Shown here: one piece after another, positions 46,273 to 55,261 of the stretch | How the letters are laid out: every line of letters begins with the position of its first letter | Position numbering within the stretch: the stretch's first letter is position 1 | DNA from: Paraclostridium dentum | Lineage (GTDB): Bacteria > Bacillota > Clostridia > Peptostreptococcales > Peptostreptococcaceae | Length of the DNA: 64,000 nucleotides | Reading direction: 5' to 3' | Assembly (NCBI RefSeq): GCF_012922555.1 | Contig: NZ_WIPK01000005.1 | Span: 62,001-126,000 of the forward strand | Notes under the pieces: generated by a model | What the model saw: the letters and a program-made list of their open reading frames with translations, nothing else | The model's database searches: none | Told to the model about the DNA's origin: nothing | Made by a program: the position numbers and the translations under genes

Positions 46273-47613
46273 CTATTTCAAAATCTTATCAACAAAGTCT
46301 TTACCTTCATTTAAGCAAGGTACAACTTCAATATTCATAGTATTTTGTAATTCTTCTAGTGTAATATTGTCTAAAAATATTTCTTCATCTGCTTTTAACA
46401 TACTTCTTGGTATATATAAAGTTTGTCCTAAGTCCTTATCCTTTAACTGATTTATTATATCTGTCGCTGTTATAAGCCCCGATACCGTTATAGTTTCTCC
46501 GAAGAAGTTATTTACTATCTTGTAAACCTCTATCTCTACTCCTGGGCATTTATTCATTATGAAACTCGCCATATTTTTTATAAATTCATATGCAGAGTGT
46601 CCCGTAGCTATAGAAATTTTCTTTTTAGAATTTATTTTTTCATCCGAAATAGTTTGTAGATAGTCATGAATTTCTCTTTCTAACTTACTTATCATACCTA
46701 CTCCATTTTCGAATTGTATAAAGCCTTCATAATCGTCGTAATCTAATAATTTTTTATTTGCCATTATATAAAACTCGTCTGATAGGAATATAAACCTTGT
46801 TCCTAGTTCATTTAGATATTTTTCTTGTAATTTATGAACTAACTCTATAGTTTCTCCTGCAGTTTGTTCATTAAATATCTCTAAGTTTGGTAGATGGTCT
46901 CTGTGTTTAGTTATTCCTACTGGAACTGCTGCTGCACTATTTACATATGGATATAGTTTTGTTAAATCAGATACAGTTCTTTCTAATTCTGCTTTGTCAT
47001 TGTATCCTGGACATAAAACAATCTGACAATTCATTTGTATCTGAGCATCAGCCAATCTTTGCATTATTTCATAAAGTCTTCCAGCAAACTTATTTTTAAT
47101 CATTTTTTGTCTAAGTTCTGGATTTGTAGTGTGAACAGATATATTAATAGGACTTATTCTATATCTAATTATATTATCTATATCTTCTTCACTCATATTT
47201 GTTAAAGTTACAAAGTTTCCTTGTAAAAATGACAATCTTGAGTCATCATCTTTAAAATAAAGTGTTTCTCTCATACCTTTTGGTAATTGATCTATAAAGC
47301 AAAATACACATTTATTTCTACAACTTTTAGCTTTATCTATTATAGGATTTGTAAATTCAATTCCTAAATCTTCATCATAATCTTTTTCTATTTCATACAC
47401 ATATATTTCATTGTTTTTCTTTTTTATTTCTACTTCTAAGTACTCATCACTTAGCAAGAATCTATATTCTATTATATCATGTATCGGTTGATCATTTATA
47501 GAAATTAACAAGTCTCCAACTTCTATTCCTAGTTCCCAAGCGATGCTATCTTTGTATACTTTACTGATTATATTATTTGTATTTTTTACATTGACTTCCA
47601 TAAATTTCACCAC
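46273..47613 (-). CDS. DUF512 family radical SAM-like protein with N-terminal PDZ domain
   Basis: An N-terminal PDZ-like region (about 10-70, WELGIEVGDLLISINDQPIHDI) precedes CRNKCVFCFIDQLPKGMR, a CxxxCxxC cluster as in radical SAM enzymes, and the DUF512 C-terminus with TGHSAYEFIKN and the closing VPCLNEGKDFVD. The substrate is not known. The start is probably the GTG at 47613 with AAGGA upstream; an ATG three codons later is also possible. It sits 14 bases upstream of der, a common clostridial pairing. Confidence 0.9.
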   Translation of the reverse strand: MVKFMEVNVKNTNNIISKVYKDSIAWELGIEVGDLLISINDQPIHDIIEYRFLLSDEYLEVEIKKKNNEIYVYEIEKDYDEDLGIEFTNPIIDKAKSCRNKCVFCFIDQLPKGMRETLYFKDDDSRLSFLQGNFVTLTNMSEEDIDNIIRYRISPINISVHTTNPELRQKMIKNKFAGRLYEIMQRLADAQIQMNCQIVLCPGYNDKAELERTVSDLTKLYPYVNSAAAVPVGITKHRDHLPNLEIFNEQTAGETIELVHKLQEKYLNELGTRFIFLSDEFYIMANKKLLDYDDYEGFIQFENGVGMISKLEREIHDYLQTISDEKINSKKKISIATGHSAYEFIKNMASFIMNKCPGVEIEVYKIVNNFFGETITVSGLITATDIINQLKDKDLGQTLYIPRSMLKADEEIFLDNITLEELQNTMNIEVVPCLNEGKDFVDKILK

Positions 47614-47667
47614 TTTTCCTTTATAAGTACATCACATTATATTACCACGTTTTCTTTAAAATAGTCA

Positions 47668-47695
47668 ATAAAAAGGTACCTTTAAAGGTACCTTT
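47668..47695 (-). terminator. Terminator after the YIEGIA group
   Basis: A 9-bp stem AAAGGTACC/GGTACCTTT with loop TTTAAA is followed on the minus strand by five T. Confidence 0.82.
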
Positions 47696-47885
47696 AATGC
47701 TTCACTACTATTAGAGTTCCATGATATACATCATGAACCATACCTCCCATAGTTTTAGATATTATTAAACCTCTTTCTTGAAGTTCTTTTTCATCTTCTG
47801 CATAAAAAACAGGAATATTAGCCGATTTCATTTCTTTATTCGTAGTAATTATAGCTAATGTTACGTCAGTTATACCTACATTCAT
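47694..47885 (-). CDS. Capping complex subunit for YIEGIA (63 aa)
   Basis: A 63-residue protein with DVTLAIITTNKEMKSANIPVFYAED and ISKTMGGMVHDVYHGTLIVVK, matching the small family that accompanies YIEGIA proteins in Clostridia. It starts 3 bases after the second YIEGIA gene. The biochemical role is not established. Confidence 0.75.
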   Translation of the reverse strand: MNVGITDVTLAIITTNKEMKSANIPVFYAEDEKELQERGLIISKTMGGMVHDVYHGTLIVVKH

Positions 47886-47888
47886 GTT

Positions 47889-48815
47889 CTACACTCCTTT
47901 TTGTTGTTTTATATTAAACCTCTTTAATGCCCAATTATTTCCTCTAGAGCTCTCAATTATAGGTGTACTTTTAACTGCTGCTATAAGCTGATTTATATCT
48001 TTCTCAATAGGTATATACGGCATTACTAAACTTTCATTTTTAGGATTTCTTCTCAAAAGCGGAACAAAGTCTGGCTCATCTGGAGTTCTCATTATTCCTA
48101 GTCTTGAGTAAGCTATGTTAGCTATTGTCTGTCTTTGTCCTGGACTTAATATTATACCGCTATTTATGTAATTTCCATCTTTAGGTATGATTTCTACTGC
48201 TAGTCCATAATCTAAATATCGTTGTTTTGAAGAATCCAATCCTATATTGGAAATTACAACATCATTTACTTTTAATAACGCTCCGTCAAATGATATTTTT
48301 GCCGGAATAACCTCTGCTATAGATCCTATACTTTCTCTTACAAATAACTTTTTAAATATCAATGCCAATGCAAGCCCTGCTGATGCCCCTAGGAATATAC
48401 TTCCGCCTTCTCCCACATAAAGCTCCGTCTTAGATAAATGATACACAGCTGACGTCGTTAAAGCTGTAAGAATACAAGTGTAACTTCTAACCTCATATGT
48501 TAGAGCAATTTCTTCAATAAACCCAGCTCCACGTTTTACTAATAGTGAGTCTTCCATATCTGTCAAAGACTTTCTCTTACTATGTCTAACTTGTCTAAAT
48601 TGACTAGCTGCAAGTGATAAAAATGTAATTGACGTATATGATTTTTGTATTAAAGCAGGAACTAGCATTGCTCCTAAAGCTGATCCTATAATAGCTAAAA
48701 CAAGTTGTGATACTAACATATTTGGTTCTGTTGGATATTGTTTTCGGTCTGTCTTTAAAGTTATAACCCTTGAAATAATACCTATAACTATACCAATTAT
48801 AAATATACTTTTCAT
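47889..48815 (-). CDS. YIEGIA family membrane protein, second copy
   Basis: A 308-residue protein with N-terminal helices (about 3-20 and 36-60), a central hydrophobic pair (near 115-155) and a C-terminal soluble domain with FDGALLKVNDVVISNIGLDS and DEPDFVPLLRRNPK. These blocks align with the upstream gene, so the two are paralogues. The segment where the family name motif should be reads VSQLVLAIIGSALG. Function unknown; family members are tied to spore formers. Confidence 0.8.
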   Translation of the reverse strand: MKSIFIIGIVIGIISRVITLKTDRKQYPTEPNMLVSQLVLAIIGSALGAMLVPALIQKSYTSITFLSLAASQFRQVRHSKRKSLTDMEDSLLVKRGAGFIEEIALTYEVRSYTCILTALTTSAVYHLSKTELYVGEGGSIFLGASAGLALALIFKKLFVRESIGSIAEVIPAKISFDGALLKVNDVVISNIGLDSSKQRYLDYGLAVEIIPKDGNYINSGIILSPGQRQTIANIAYSRLGIMRTPDEPDFVPLLRRNPKNESLVMPYIPIEKDINQLIAAVKSTPIIESSRGNNWALKRFNIKQQKGV

Positions 48816-48826
48816 TTACTCACCCC

Positions 48827-49759
48827 TTAATTTTGCTTGTTCTTATTTTTCTTTCTATATGCATTGTTATTTCCTTTTGAACTATCTAATATAGGTGCAC
48901 TTTTTATAGCTTCTACTGTTAAATCAACATCTCTAACTAATGGAATGTACCCGAAATTAACTGAGTTATCTTTGGGGTTTGTTCTGGCTATAGGTATAAA
49001 TTCTGGCTCATCAACATCTCTATCTATTCCCATATGTAAATATACGTTATGTAGCATAGCTTGTTGTTGAGCTGGGTCTCCTATTATACCAGCAGACACC
49101 ATATCTTTTGGGATAACTTTAAGTCCTATACCCTTTTCTAAATATCTTTGTTTTGATGTCTCTAGCCCTATATTTGTTAAAACTACCCCTCCTACTTTTA
49201 ATAATGCTCCATCAAATTCTATTGGTACAACTTCTACATCAACAATATCCTCTAAACTTTTATTTGCTAGTATTTTTTTAAATATATAACCTACTACTCC
49301 CGTTGCCACAATTGATGATATAGTACAAATAATAAAGTTAGCTTTAAATGTATTAAATATTGTTATAAATGCTATAGATGCGGCTAGTGATGAAAAAATG
49401 CTCAGATAATTTCTAACCTCGTAGTTTTTAGACACATCATGAATATAAGTAATCCCTTTTCTAATCAACTCACTATCATCTATATTAGATAAGGTTATTT
49501 CCTCTTCACTCGCTACTTCTTGAAATTGTTGTATCCCTACTGCTAAAAAAGTAAGTGCTGCAAATTCTTTATCTAATAAAGCTGGAAATGCTATTGCTCC
49601 TAATGCTGCTGCAATAAATGATAAAATAAGTTGTTCTATATAATCTTGAGGCTGAGTTGGTTGTTGCTTATTTACTATCCTTAATACTATAAGCCTTGAT
49701 AAAACGCCAAGTACTAAAGCTACCCCAAATGCACGCCTAAATAATGTAGCATCGTCCAT
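48827..49759 (-). CDS. YIEGIA family membrane protein, first copy
   Basis: A 310-residue protein with the same plan as its downstream paralogue: YIEQLILSFIAAALGAIAFPAL at the name-giving region (YIEQLI for YIEGIA), a central hydrophobic section, then FDGALLKVGGVVLTNIGLETSKQ and DEPEFIPIARTNPK. GGAGG precedes the ATG. It starts a three-gene unit ending in the small capping subunit gene and lies just after a terminator, so it needs its own, possibly sporulation-specific, promoter. Confidence 0.82.
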   Translation of the reverse strand: MDDATLFRRAFGVALVLGVLSRLIVLRIVNKQQPTQPQDYIEQLILSFIAAALGAIAFPALLDKEFAALTFLAVGIQQFQEVASEEEITLSNIDDSELIRKGITYIHDVSKNYEVRNYLSIFSSLAASIAFITIFNTFKANFIICTISSIVATGVVGYIFKKILANKSLEDIVDVEVVPIEFDGALLKVGGVVLTNIGLETSKQRYLEKGIGLKVIPKDMVSAGIIGDPAQQQAMLHNVYLHMGIDRDVDEPEFIPIARTNPKDNSVNFGYIPLVRDVDLTVEAIKSAPILDSSKGNNNAYRKKNKNKQN

Positions 49760-49805
49760 ATGTTATCCTCCTTTTATTTTTACTATCTTTATTGTGTGCA
49801 AAAAC

Positions 49806-49841
49806 AAAAAAAAATTTCCTTAATTAAGGAAATTTTTTTTT
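49806..49841. terminator. Bidirectional terminator after the sensor kinase gene
   Basis: A long palindrome centred on TTAATTAA with A and T runs either side includes the kinase stop codon. Confidence 0.85.
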
Positions 49842-51106
49842 GGTATCGTAACTGTAAATTCAGTTCCTATATTTAATTCACTTTTTACACATATAGTTCC
49901 ATTTAAAGATTTAACTATATGTTTTACTATAGCTAGCCCTAGCCCGGTACCACCTACATCTCTACTCCTAGCCTTATCAACTCTATAAAATCGCTCAAAT
50001 ACCCTGTCTTTATCTTCTTTAGATATTCCAATCCCATTATCTGAAACTTTTATAAATACCTCTTCATTACTTTCATATACACTAGTTTCTACAAAACCTC
50101 CATCAGGAGTATATTTTATAGCATTGTCTATTAAATTTAAAAATATTTGTTTAATATAATCTCTATTAGAGTTTATAAAAATTTTCTCATCATCAAATTT
50201 ATATTTTAATTCAATATTTTTTATCTTGGCAGAGTTAATCGTTAACTCGTAAACTTCTTTAAATACATTTAGTACCTCTACATTTTCAGATGTTATAGTG
50301 TCTTTATTTTCTATAAATGAGAGTAATAATATATCATCTATAAGCCTTTTTAGTCTATCGGATTCTGTTTCAATTATTCCTAAGAATCTATCCCTCATAT
50401 TTTTATCTATATTTTCATTTATTCTTAATGTTTCTACAAATCCACTTATAGATGTAAGAGGTGTCTTTAACTCATGAGTTACATTAGCAACAAAGTCACT
50501 TCTCATATTTTCTAACTTAACTCTTTCAGTTATGTTTTCTATGTTTATTATAGAGCCAATGATAACATTATTACTACTTTGAAGGTATATAGGGTCTAGC
50601 TTTATGTTATATACTATGTCTTCATCATTAGTAATTTCTTTCATTTCAGTTTTCTTTGATCCTATAAATTTAGCAATTTCATTTAATATTTTATAGTCTT
50701 TTATAACGTGATGTATATTCTTACCTTCTATTATCTCAATTCCATCACTTTTTATTATTTTTTTTGCTTCTTCATTTATCAATAAAACATTTCCATTTAT
50801 ATCAATAGCTAAAATACCATGCGATATACTTTTTACAATAGATTTTAATTGTAAATTTTTGTATTGAACTTCTTGAATCGTAATATCTATTGTATCAATC
50901 ATATCATTAAAATTATCAACTAGTTGCCCTAATTCACCTTTTGCTGATATGTTTATTTTTGCATGGAATTCTTTGTTACTTATTTTTTTTGAAACAGCTA
51001 TAAATTCTTGTAAGTAATTTCTTAAATTTATAGCATATCTTATTGAAATTATAGAAACTATAATTGATATTAAAACAATTAAAAAGTATATGCTTATATT
51101 ATCCAT
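49820..51106 (-). CDS. Sensor histidine kinase (PhoR/WalK-like)
   Basis: One N-terminal transmembrane helix (about 5-24) and almost no outside loop, then HAMP (about 28-80), a PAS-type domain (about 90-190), HisKA with the phospho-accepting His in FVANVTHELKTPLTS, and the ATPase domain with NLIDNAIKYTPDGG, GIGISKEDKDRVFERF and GGTGLGLAIVK. With no extracytoplasmic sensor, the signal is probably read by the PAS domain or membrane. It is 13 bases downstream of its response regulator gene. Confidence 0.93.
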   Translation of the reverse strand: MDNISIYFLIVLISIIVSIISIRYAINLRNYLQEFIAVSKKISNKEFHAKINISAKGELGQLVDNFNDMIDTIDITIQEVQYKNLQLKSIVKSISHGILAIDINGNVLLINEEAKKIIKSDGIEIIEGKNIHHVIKDYKILNEIAKFIGSKKTEMKEITNDEDIVYNIKLDPIYLQSSNNVIIGSIINIENITERVKLENMRSDFVANVTHELKTPLTSISGFVETLRINENIDKNMRDRFLGIIETESDRLKRLIDDILLLSFIENKDTITSENVEVLNVFKEVYELTINSAKIKNIELKYKFDDEKIFINSNRDYIKQIFLNLIDNAIKYTPDGGFVETSVYESNEEVFIKVSDNGIGISKEDKDRVFERFYRVDKARSRDVGGTGLGLAIVKHIVKSLNGTICVKSELNIGTEFTVTIPKKNFLN

Positions 51107-51119
51107 GTTAAAACACCCC

Positions 51120-51812
51120 TTAATCTATTTTATATCCTATTCCTCTAATAGTTTCTATATATTTTTCTTCTTCACTAGTTCCTTCTATTTTTTTTCTTAA
51201 ATATCTTATATGAACATCTACAGTTCTAGTTTCTCCATAATATTCATATCCCCATATTTTATCTAATAAGTAGTTTCTCGATAAAACCTTTCCTTTGTTT
51301 TCTAGTAAAAGTCTTAAAAGTTCAAATTCTTTAAGTGTTAAATCTATCTTTTCAGTGCCTTTAATTACCTCATGCTTTTGTAAGTCTACTTTTAAATTTC
51401 CTATACTTAACACTGTCTTATCACTATTGTCATTATTAACATTATATCTTCTTAAAACAGAGTTACTTCTAGCTAATAACTCTTTTACACTAAATGGCTT
51501 TGTTATATAATCATCAGCACCTGAATCTAAGCCTTCTACCTTGTCGTTTTCAATATTTTTAGCTGTTAGCATTATTACAGGTATATTTTTTAAATCTTTA
51601 TCACTTCTGATTTTCTTTAAAAGGTCTATTCCACTTATATTTGGAAGCATCCAATCCAATAATATTAAGTCTGGCATTATCTCTTTAGCTTTTATAAACC
51701 CATCAAATCCGTCGTATGAGTAATGAACCTCATAATCCATAGTTTCTAAGTTAAATTTTAAAAGCTCTACAATATGCTTTTCATCATCTATAACTAACAC
51801 TTTAGTTTTCAT
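51120..51812 (-). CDS. OmpR/PhoB-family response regulator
   Basis: A receiver domain (about 3-115) with Asp in LILLDWMLPNISG and the conserved VIMLTAKNIENDKVEGLDSGADDYITKPF, then a winged-helix DNA-binding domain ending TVDVHIRYLRKKIEG..YIETIRGIGYKID. It forms a two-component system with the adjacent kinase. The regulon is unknown. The gene is 17 bases after pgeF, so it may share transcription with nrdR-pgeF. Confidence 0.95.
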   Translation of the reverse strand: MKTKVLVIDDEKHIVELLKFNLETMDYEVHYSYDGFDGFIKAKEIMPDLILLDWMLPNISGIDLLKKIRSDKDLKNIPVIMLTAKNIENDKVEGLDSGADDYITKPFSVKELLARSNSVLRRYNVNNDNSDKTVLSIGNLKVDLQKHEVIKGTEKIDLTLKEFELLRLLLENKGKVLSRNYLLDKIWGYEYYGETRTVDVHIRYLRKKIEGTSEEEKYIETIRGIGYKID

Positions 51813-51829
51813 CTTAAGTTAGCCCCTCT

Positions 51830-52540
51830 CTACTTTACTTCAAGTATCATACCTAGCCTTTTTGTTGTTTGATTATGTTTTCTATAGGAATGAAACTTGT
51901 CACTGTTACAACTAGTGCATATGTTTAAATTAACTATATTCTCTTTTTTCACACCACAACTTGTCAATATCAATTCATTTACTTTCCATAAATCTAGATA
52001 GTACTTGCTTTCTTTAATTATATAAAATTTTTCATCTCTATTTGTAATAATTGTGTTAAATTTTTCAATTAAATCTTTAGATACCTCATAACAACAAGGT
52101 CCAATTGAAGGTCCTAATACACAAACTAAATCTTCAGGGTTTGTTCCATACAGCTTTTCCATATTTTCAATAGATTTTTGAGTTATTTTTGAATATGTAC
52201 CTCTCCATCCTGCATGACAAAGTGCTACAGCTTCCTTCTTAGGATCCACAATAGCCACAGGAACACAATCTGCAACAAAAACTAATAGTGGAGTTTTTTT
52301 CAAATTGGTAACTAAAGCATCCCCTTCTTTTATTTTCCCTATATTTTCTTTTTTTATTATGTTTACTATATCTGAGTGAGTTTGTTTATTATTTGTTAAG
52401 TTCTCGAAATTCATATTTAACTCTTTACAAAGATCTTCTTTATCAGACTTCGATGCCATATCAATATTTATATTGGAAAATGCTAAGTTTACAAAATCAC
52501 ACTTTTTATCAAATTCTTCAAATCTTATATAGTTTTTCAT
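51830..52540 (-). CDS. pgeF: Peptidoglycan editing factor PgeF (YlmD family)
   Basis: A copper/zinc laccase-like purine nucleoside phosphorylase fold of 236 residues. VTNLKKTPLLVFVADCVPV, LCHAGWRGTYSKI, LGPSIGPCCYEV and the C-terminal CNSDKFHSYRKHNQTTKRLG are the metal-site blocks. The family removes misincorporated L-Ser from peptidoglycan precursors and deaminates adenosine. The ATG at 52540 is chosen over a TTG two codons earlier because it is spaced 7 bases from AGGTG. Confidence 0.93.
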   Translation of the reverse strand: MKNYIRFEEFDKKCDFVNLAFSNINIDMASKSDKEDLCKELNMNFENLTNNKQTHSDIVNIIKKENIGKIKEGDALVTNLKKTPLLVFVADCVPVAIVDPKKEAVALCHAGWRGTYSKITQKSIENMEKLYGTNPEDLVCVLGPSIGPCCYEVSKDLIEKFNTIITNRDEKFYIIKESKYYLDLWKVNELILTSCGVKKENIVNLNICTSCNSDKFHSYRKHNQTTKRLGMILEVK

Positions 52541-52546
52541 ACTCAA

Positions 52547-53002
52547 TCACCTTTTTTCTGTTAGTATATTTTTCAGCTCTTTAACAAATGTATTTATATC
52601 TTTAAATTGTCTATATACTGATGCAAATCTTACATACGCTACTTCATCTACATCTTTTAATTTATCCATTACCATCTCACCTATCTTTTTACTTTCTATT
52701 TCTGATAAGTAAGCCTTGTTTATTTCATTTTCTATGTAATGTATTATTTCTTCAACTTGCTCTATTGAAACAGGCCTTTTTTCAGAAGACTTCAATATAC
52801 CATTTTTTATTTTATTTCTATCAAAATATTCTCTACTATTATCTTTTTTTATAACCATAATAGGAGTTAATTCTATTTTTTCGTATGTAGTAAATCTCTT
52901 TTTACAAGATTCACACTCTCTTCGTCTTCTTATGGATTGACCATCTGTATGTCTTGAGTCTATTACCTTTGATTCTTTATAATTGCAGTAAGGACATAAC
53001 AA
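52547..53002 (-). CDS. nrdR: Transcriptional repressor NrdR
   Basis: A zinc ribbon [30 protein letters not shown] is followed by the ATP-cone domain, 151 residues in all. It represses ribonucleotide reductase genes, none of which are in the window. It lies between the ymxH-type gene and pgeF. Confidence 0.97.
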   Translation of the reverse strand: MLCPYCNYKESKVIDSRHTDGQSIRRRRECESCKKRFTTYEKIELTPIMVIKKDNSREYFDRNKIKNGILKSSEKRPVSIEQVEEIIHYIENEINKAYLSEIESKKIGEMVMDKLKDVDEVAYVRFASVYRQFKDINTFVKELKNILTEKR

Positions 53003-53031
53003 AGCCTATCCCTCCTTTTTTCTTATGTCTT

Positions 53032-53295
53032 TTATATATTAAATTCATCTAAACTATGATCTTGACCTTGGTTTACTATAATTGTATCACATCCTATTTT
53101 TATTATATCATTCCAAAAAACAACTTGCCCATCATAATTTCTTGAAAAAAAGTTCATACCTCCATCACCTTCAATTGTGAATGATAAAATTTTTCCTTCA
53201 TTCGTATCCATCTCTATATCTGTAATAAATCCCATTCTTTTACCATTTTTAACATTTATTACTTCTTTATCCATTATATCAGAAATTCTAATCAT
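53032..53295 (-). CDS. ymxH: YlmC/YmxH family PRC-barrel sporulation protein
   Basis: An 87-residue PRC-barrel protein with MIRISDIMDKEVINVKNGKR and ITDIEMDTNEGKILSFTIEG. Homologues are sporulation-associated. It lies in the conserved neighbourhood of sigG and nrdR, but here a GGDEF gene and the agr locus separate it from sigG. Confidence 0.9.
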   Translation of the reverse strand: MIRISDIMDKEVINVKNGKRMGFITDIEMDTNEGKILSFTIEGDGGMNFFSRNYDGQVVFWNDIIKIGCDTIIVNQGQDHSLDEFNI

Positions 53296-53337
53296 ATTAT
53301 AATCTACCTCCTCTTAAAAATAAATATGTACAAGAAT

Positions 53338-53366
53338 AAAAAAAAATGACCATACTGGCCATTTTA
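53338..53366 (-). terminator. Terminator after the GGDEF/HD-GYP gene
   Basis: A 10-bp stem AAAATGACCA/TGGCCATTTT (one G-U pair) with loop TAC and a T run on the minus strand. Confidence 0.85.
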
Positions 53367-53368
53367 AA

Positions 53369-55051
53369 TTATTTTTTTAATTCTATCATACTTATAAATT
53401 TTTCAACTAATTCTGGATCAAACTGACTTCCTGAACATTTTCTAAGTTCTTTTATAGCTTCTTCATGACCTTTTCTATTATTGTAAGGTCTATGAGATGT
53501 CATTGCATCAAAACTATCTGCTATAGATATTATTCTAGCTAAATATGGGATTTCCTTGCCTTTTAAATTGTCTGGATACCCTCTTCCATCGTATCTTTCA
53601 TGGTGATGTTTTATAGCTGGTAATAATTCTTCAAATGCTTTTACATGCTTTATTAAATCCACTCCCAATTCTGGATGTTTTTTTAACATATCATACTCTA
53701 AATCAGTTAGACTTCCTTTTTTATTTAATACTTCTTCTGGAATTTCAATTTTACCTATATCATGAAGATAAGCTGCTAGTTTTAAACGCAGTTTATCTTT
53801 TTCGTTGAGATTTAAATAGTTTGAAAACCAACCTAGATATATGACTACTCTTTCTGTATGTCCATATGTATATCTATCTTTTTTATTTATCATGTTTATA
53901 AGTCTTTTTAATGAATTAGCTGTTTCTTCGTCTATATATATATGGTCTGAAATTTCTTCTAAAACACTATAATATACTTCTACCCTATTTTTATTAAGTG
54001 ACTTAGCCCTATAAAGAGCATCATCTGCCGTATTTATAAACTGATGCTTATTACTTGCCCTTAGCGGATATGATGAAACTCCTATAGATATAGTCATATT
54101 TTTATTTGGTTGATTTTCTTGACCATAAAAATATGTATTTTCTATATTTATTCTAATTCTCTCTCCAACTATTATAGCATCTTCTTCCACAGTATTTGGA
54201 AGAATTACAGCAAATTCTTCGCCTCCATATCTTGCTACAATATCATGTTCTCTTACACTTTCTTTTAAAATTTGACCTACATCTTTTAAAACAACATCCC
54301 CTGCCTGATGCCCATTTATATCGTTGTAATTTTTAAAATAATCAATATCCATAAACAACATCGAGATTGATGTATTTTCACTATCAGCACACTCCATTAG
54401 TGTTTCTAATGATTCTTGAAAATATCTATGATTATATAAACCCGTAAGTTCATCTACATTAGCTAGATTTTGAAGCTCTTTACTATGCTCTTTTTCTATA
54501 TTAACGTACATTCCTAGTATCCATGACGTTACAAAAAAAGCACTTACTATAACTATATCAATTTGAAAATAATTTGTTATTAATTCTTTAGCTGGATCTT
54601 GAAGATGAGCTCCAAATTGTATTGATAGTACATCTACTCCGCAAACTAATATAGAACAAATTATAGAAACAATCATAGCATAGTTTCTCCCAAATTGTAT
54701 TGCTGCTATTATAATTATAAAAATATATAGAAATTTATAAGGACTCTCTTCTTTACCTGTTGACATTATTATAACCGTACATATTAGCATTAATAAAATT
54801 GTTTCTATATTGTCTCTAGATTTTGCTGGATTATCTATAAATTTATATTGTCTCTTTGATAACCATATAAAGTAAACTATTAAAAGTATTATTATAGCAA
54901 CTATGTATATGTAAAATAACATATAATTATAACTTTCTATTGTTGTATAAGAACTTATCATAGCTACCATTCCTAGAAGCATGTATATAACTTTTATTAT
55001 TGCTAATATTTCAAATACTTTTTTATTCCTTATATTTTCAAACTCATTCAT
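53369..55051 (-). CDS. Membrane GGDEF and HD-GYP protein (c-di-GMP synthesis and breakdown)
   Basis: About six transmembrane helices (residues 13-182) precede a GGDEF domain with FMDIDYFKNYND, an inhibitory-site REHD at 267-270 and the active motif GGEEF at 276-280. The HD-GYP domain has HTERV, YLHDIGK (HD at 430-431) and HHERYDGRGYP (483-493). Both catalytic sites look intact, so it can potentially make and cleave c-di-GMP. It begins 28 bases after a hairpin that follows agrD on the same strand, leaving little room for its own promoter. Confidence 0.93.
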   Translation of the reverse strand: MNEFENIRNKKVFEILAIIKVIYMLLGMVAMISSYTTIESYNYMLFYIYIVAIIILLIVYFIWLSKRQYKFIDNPAKSRDNIETILLMLICTVIIMSTGKEESPYKFLYIFIIIIAAIQFGRNYAMIVSIICSILVCGVDVLSIQFGAHLQDPAKELITNYFQIDIVIVSAFFVTSWILGMYVNIEKEHSKELQNLANVDELTGLYNHRYFQESLETLMECADSENTSISMLFMDIDYFKNYNDINGHQAGDVVLKDVGQILKESVREHDIVARYGGEEFAVILPNTVEEDAIIVGERIRINIENTYFYGQENQPNKNMTISIGVSSYPLRASNKHQFINTADDALYRAKSLNKNRVEVYYSVLEEISDHIYIDEETANSLKRLINMINKKDRYTYGHTERVVIYLGWFSNYLNLNEKDKLRLKLAAYLHDIGKIEIPEEVLNKKGSLTDLEYDMLKKHPELGVDLIKHVKAFEELLPAIKHHHERYDGRGYPDNLKGKEIPYLARIISIADSFDAMTSHRPYNNRKGHEEAIKELRKCSGSQFDPELVEKFISMIELKK

Positions 55052-55079
55052 TCTTTTCTCCTAAATTTCCTTTTTAATT

Positions 55080-55113
55080 AATAAACCATAAGGATATATC
55101 CTTATGGTTTATT
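55080..55113 (-). terminator. Strong hairpin between agrD and the GGDEF gene
   Basis: Sixteen-base arms (55080-55095 and 55098-55113) form a perfect stem 5 bases after the agrD stop. The minus-strand sequence after it is TTATTAATTAAAAAGG, not a proper T run, so it may be a leaky terminator or a processing and stability structure. Confidence 0.7.
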
Positions 55114-55118
55114 TAAAA

Positions 55119-55238
55119 TTACTCTTCTCTTAAAGATTTTGGCATTTCTGGTTCAAAGAATACCATAGCACACATTGTAGATGCTCCATTTCCTAAATTC
55201 ACTGCAAAATCTGAGAATAAATTTGCTAAAAAGTTCAT
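55119..55238 (-). CDS. agrD: AgrD-type cyclic peptide autoinducer precursor (39 aa)
   Basis: A 39-codon frame starts at the ATG at 55238 behind AAGGGGGAT, 23 bases after agrB. An N-terminal amphipathic part (MNFLANLFSDFAVNLG) leads to STMCAMVF and then FEPEMPKSL, the acidic AgrB-recognition tail equivalent to DEVEVPKEL of staphylococcal AgrD. By that alignment cleavage falls after Phe27 and the thiolactone would join Cys23 to Phe27 (ring C-A-M-V-F). Too short for ordinary gene callers. Confidence 0.9.
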   Translation of the reverse strand: MNFLANLFSDFAVNLGNGASTMCAMVFFEPEMPKSLREE

Positions 55239-55261
55239 AGCTAATCCCCCTTAAATATTTT

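Noticed and set aside
47671-47695. Two GGTACC sites close together as a meaningful repeat
   Set aside because: They are the two arms of the terminator hairpin after the YIEGIA group.
49791-49798. CACACAAT upstream of the first YIEGIA gene as a sigma-E or sigma-K -10 element
   Set aside because: It matches the -10 consensus at 7 of 8 positions, but the -35 region falls in a terminator T run and shows no match.
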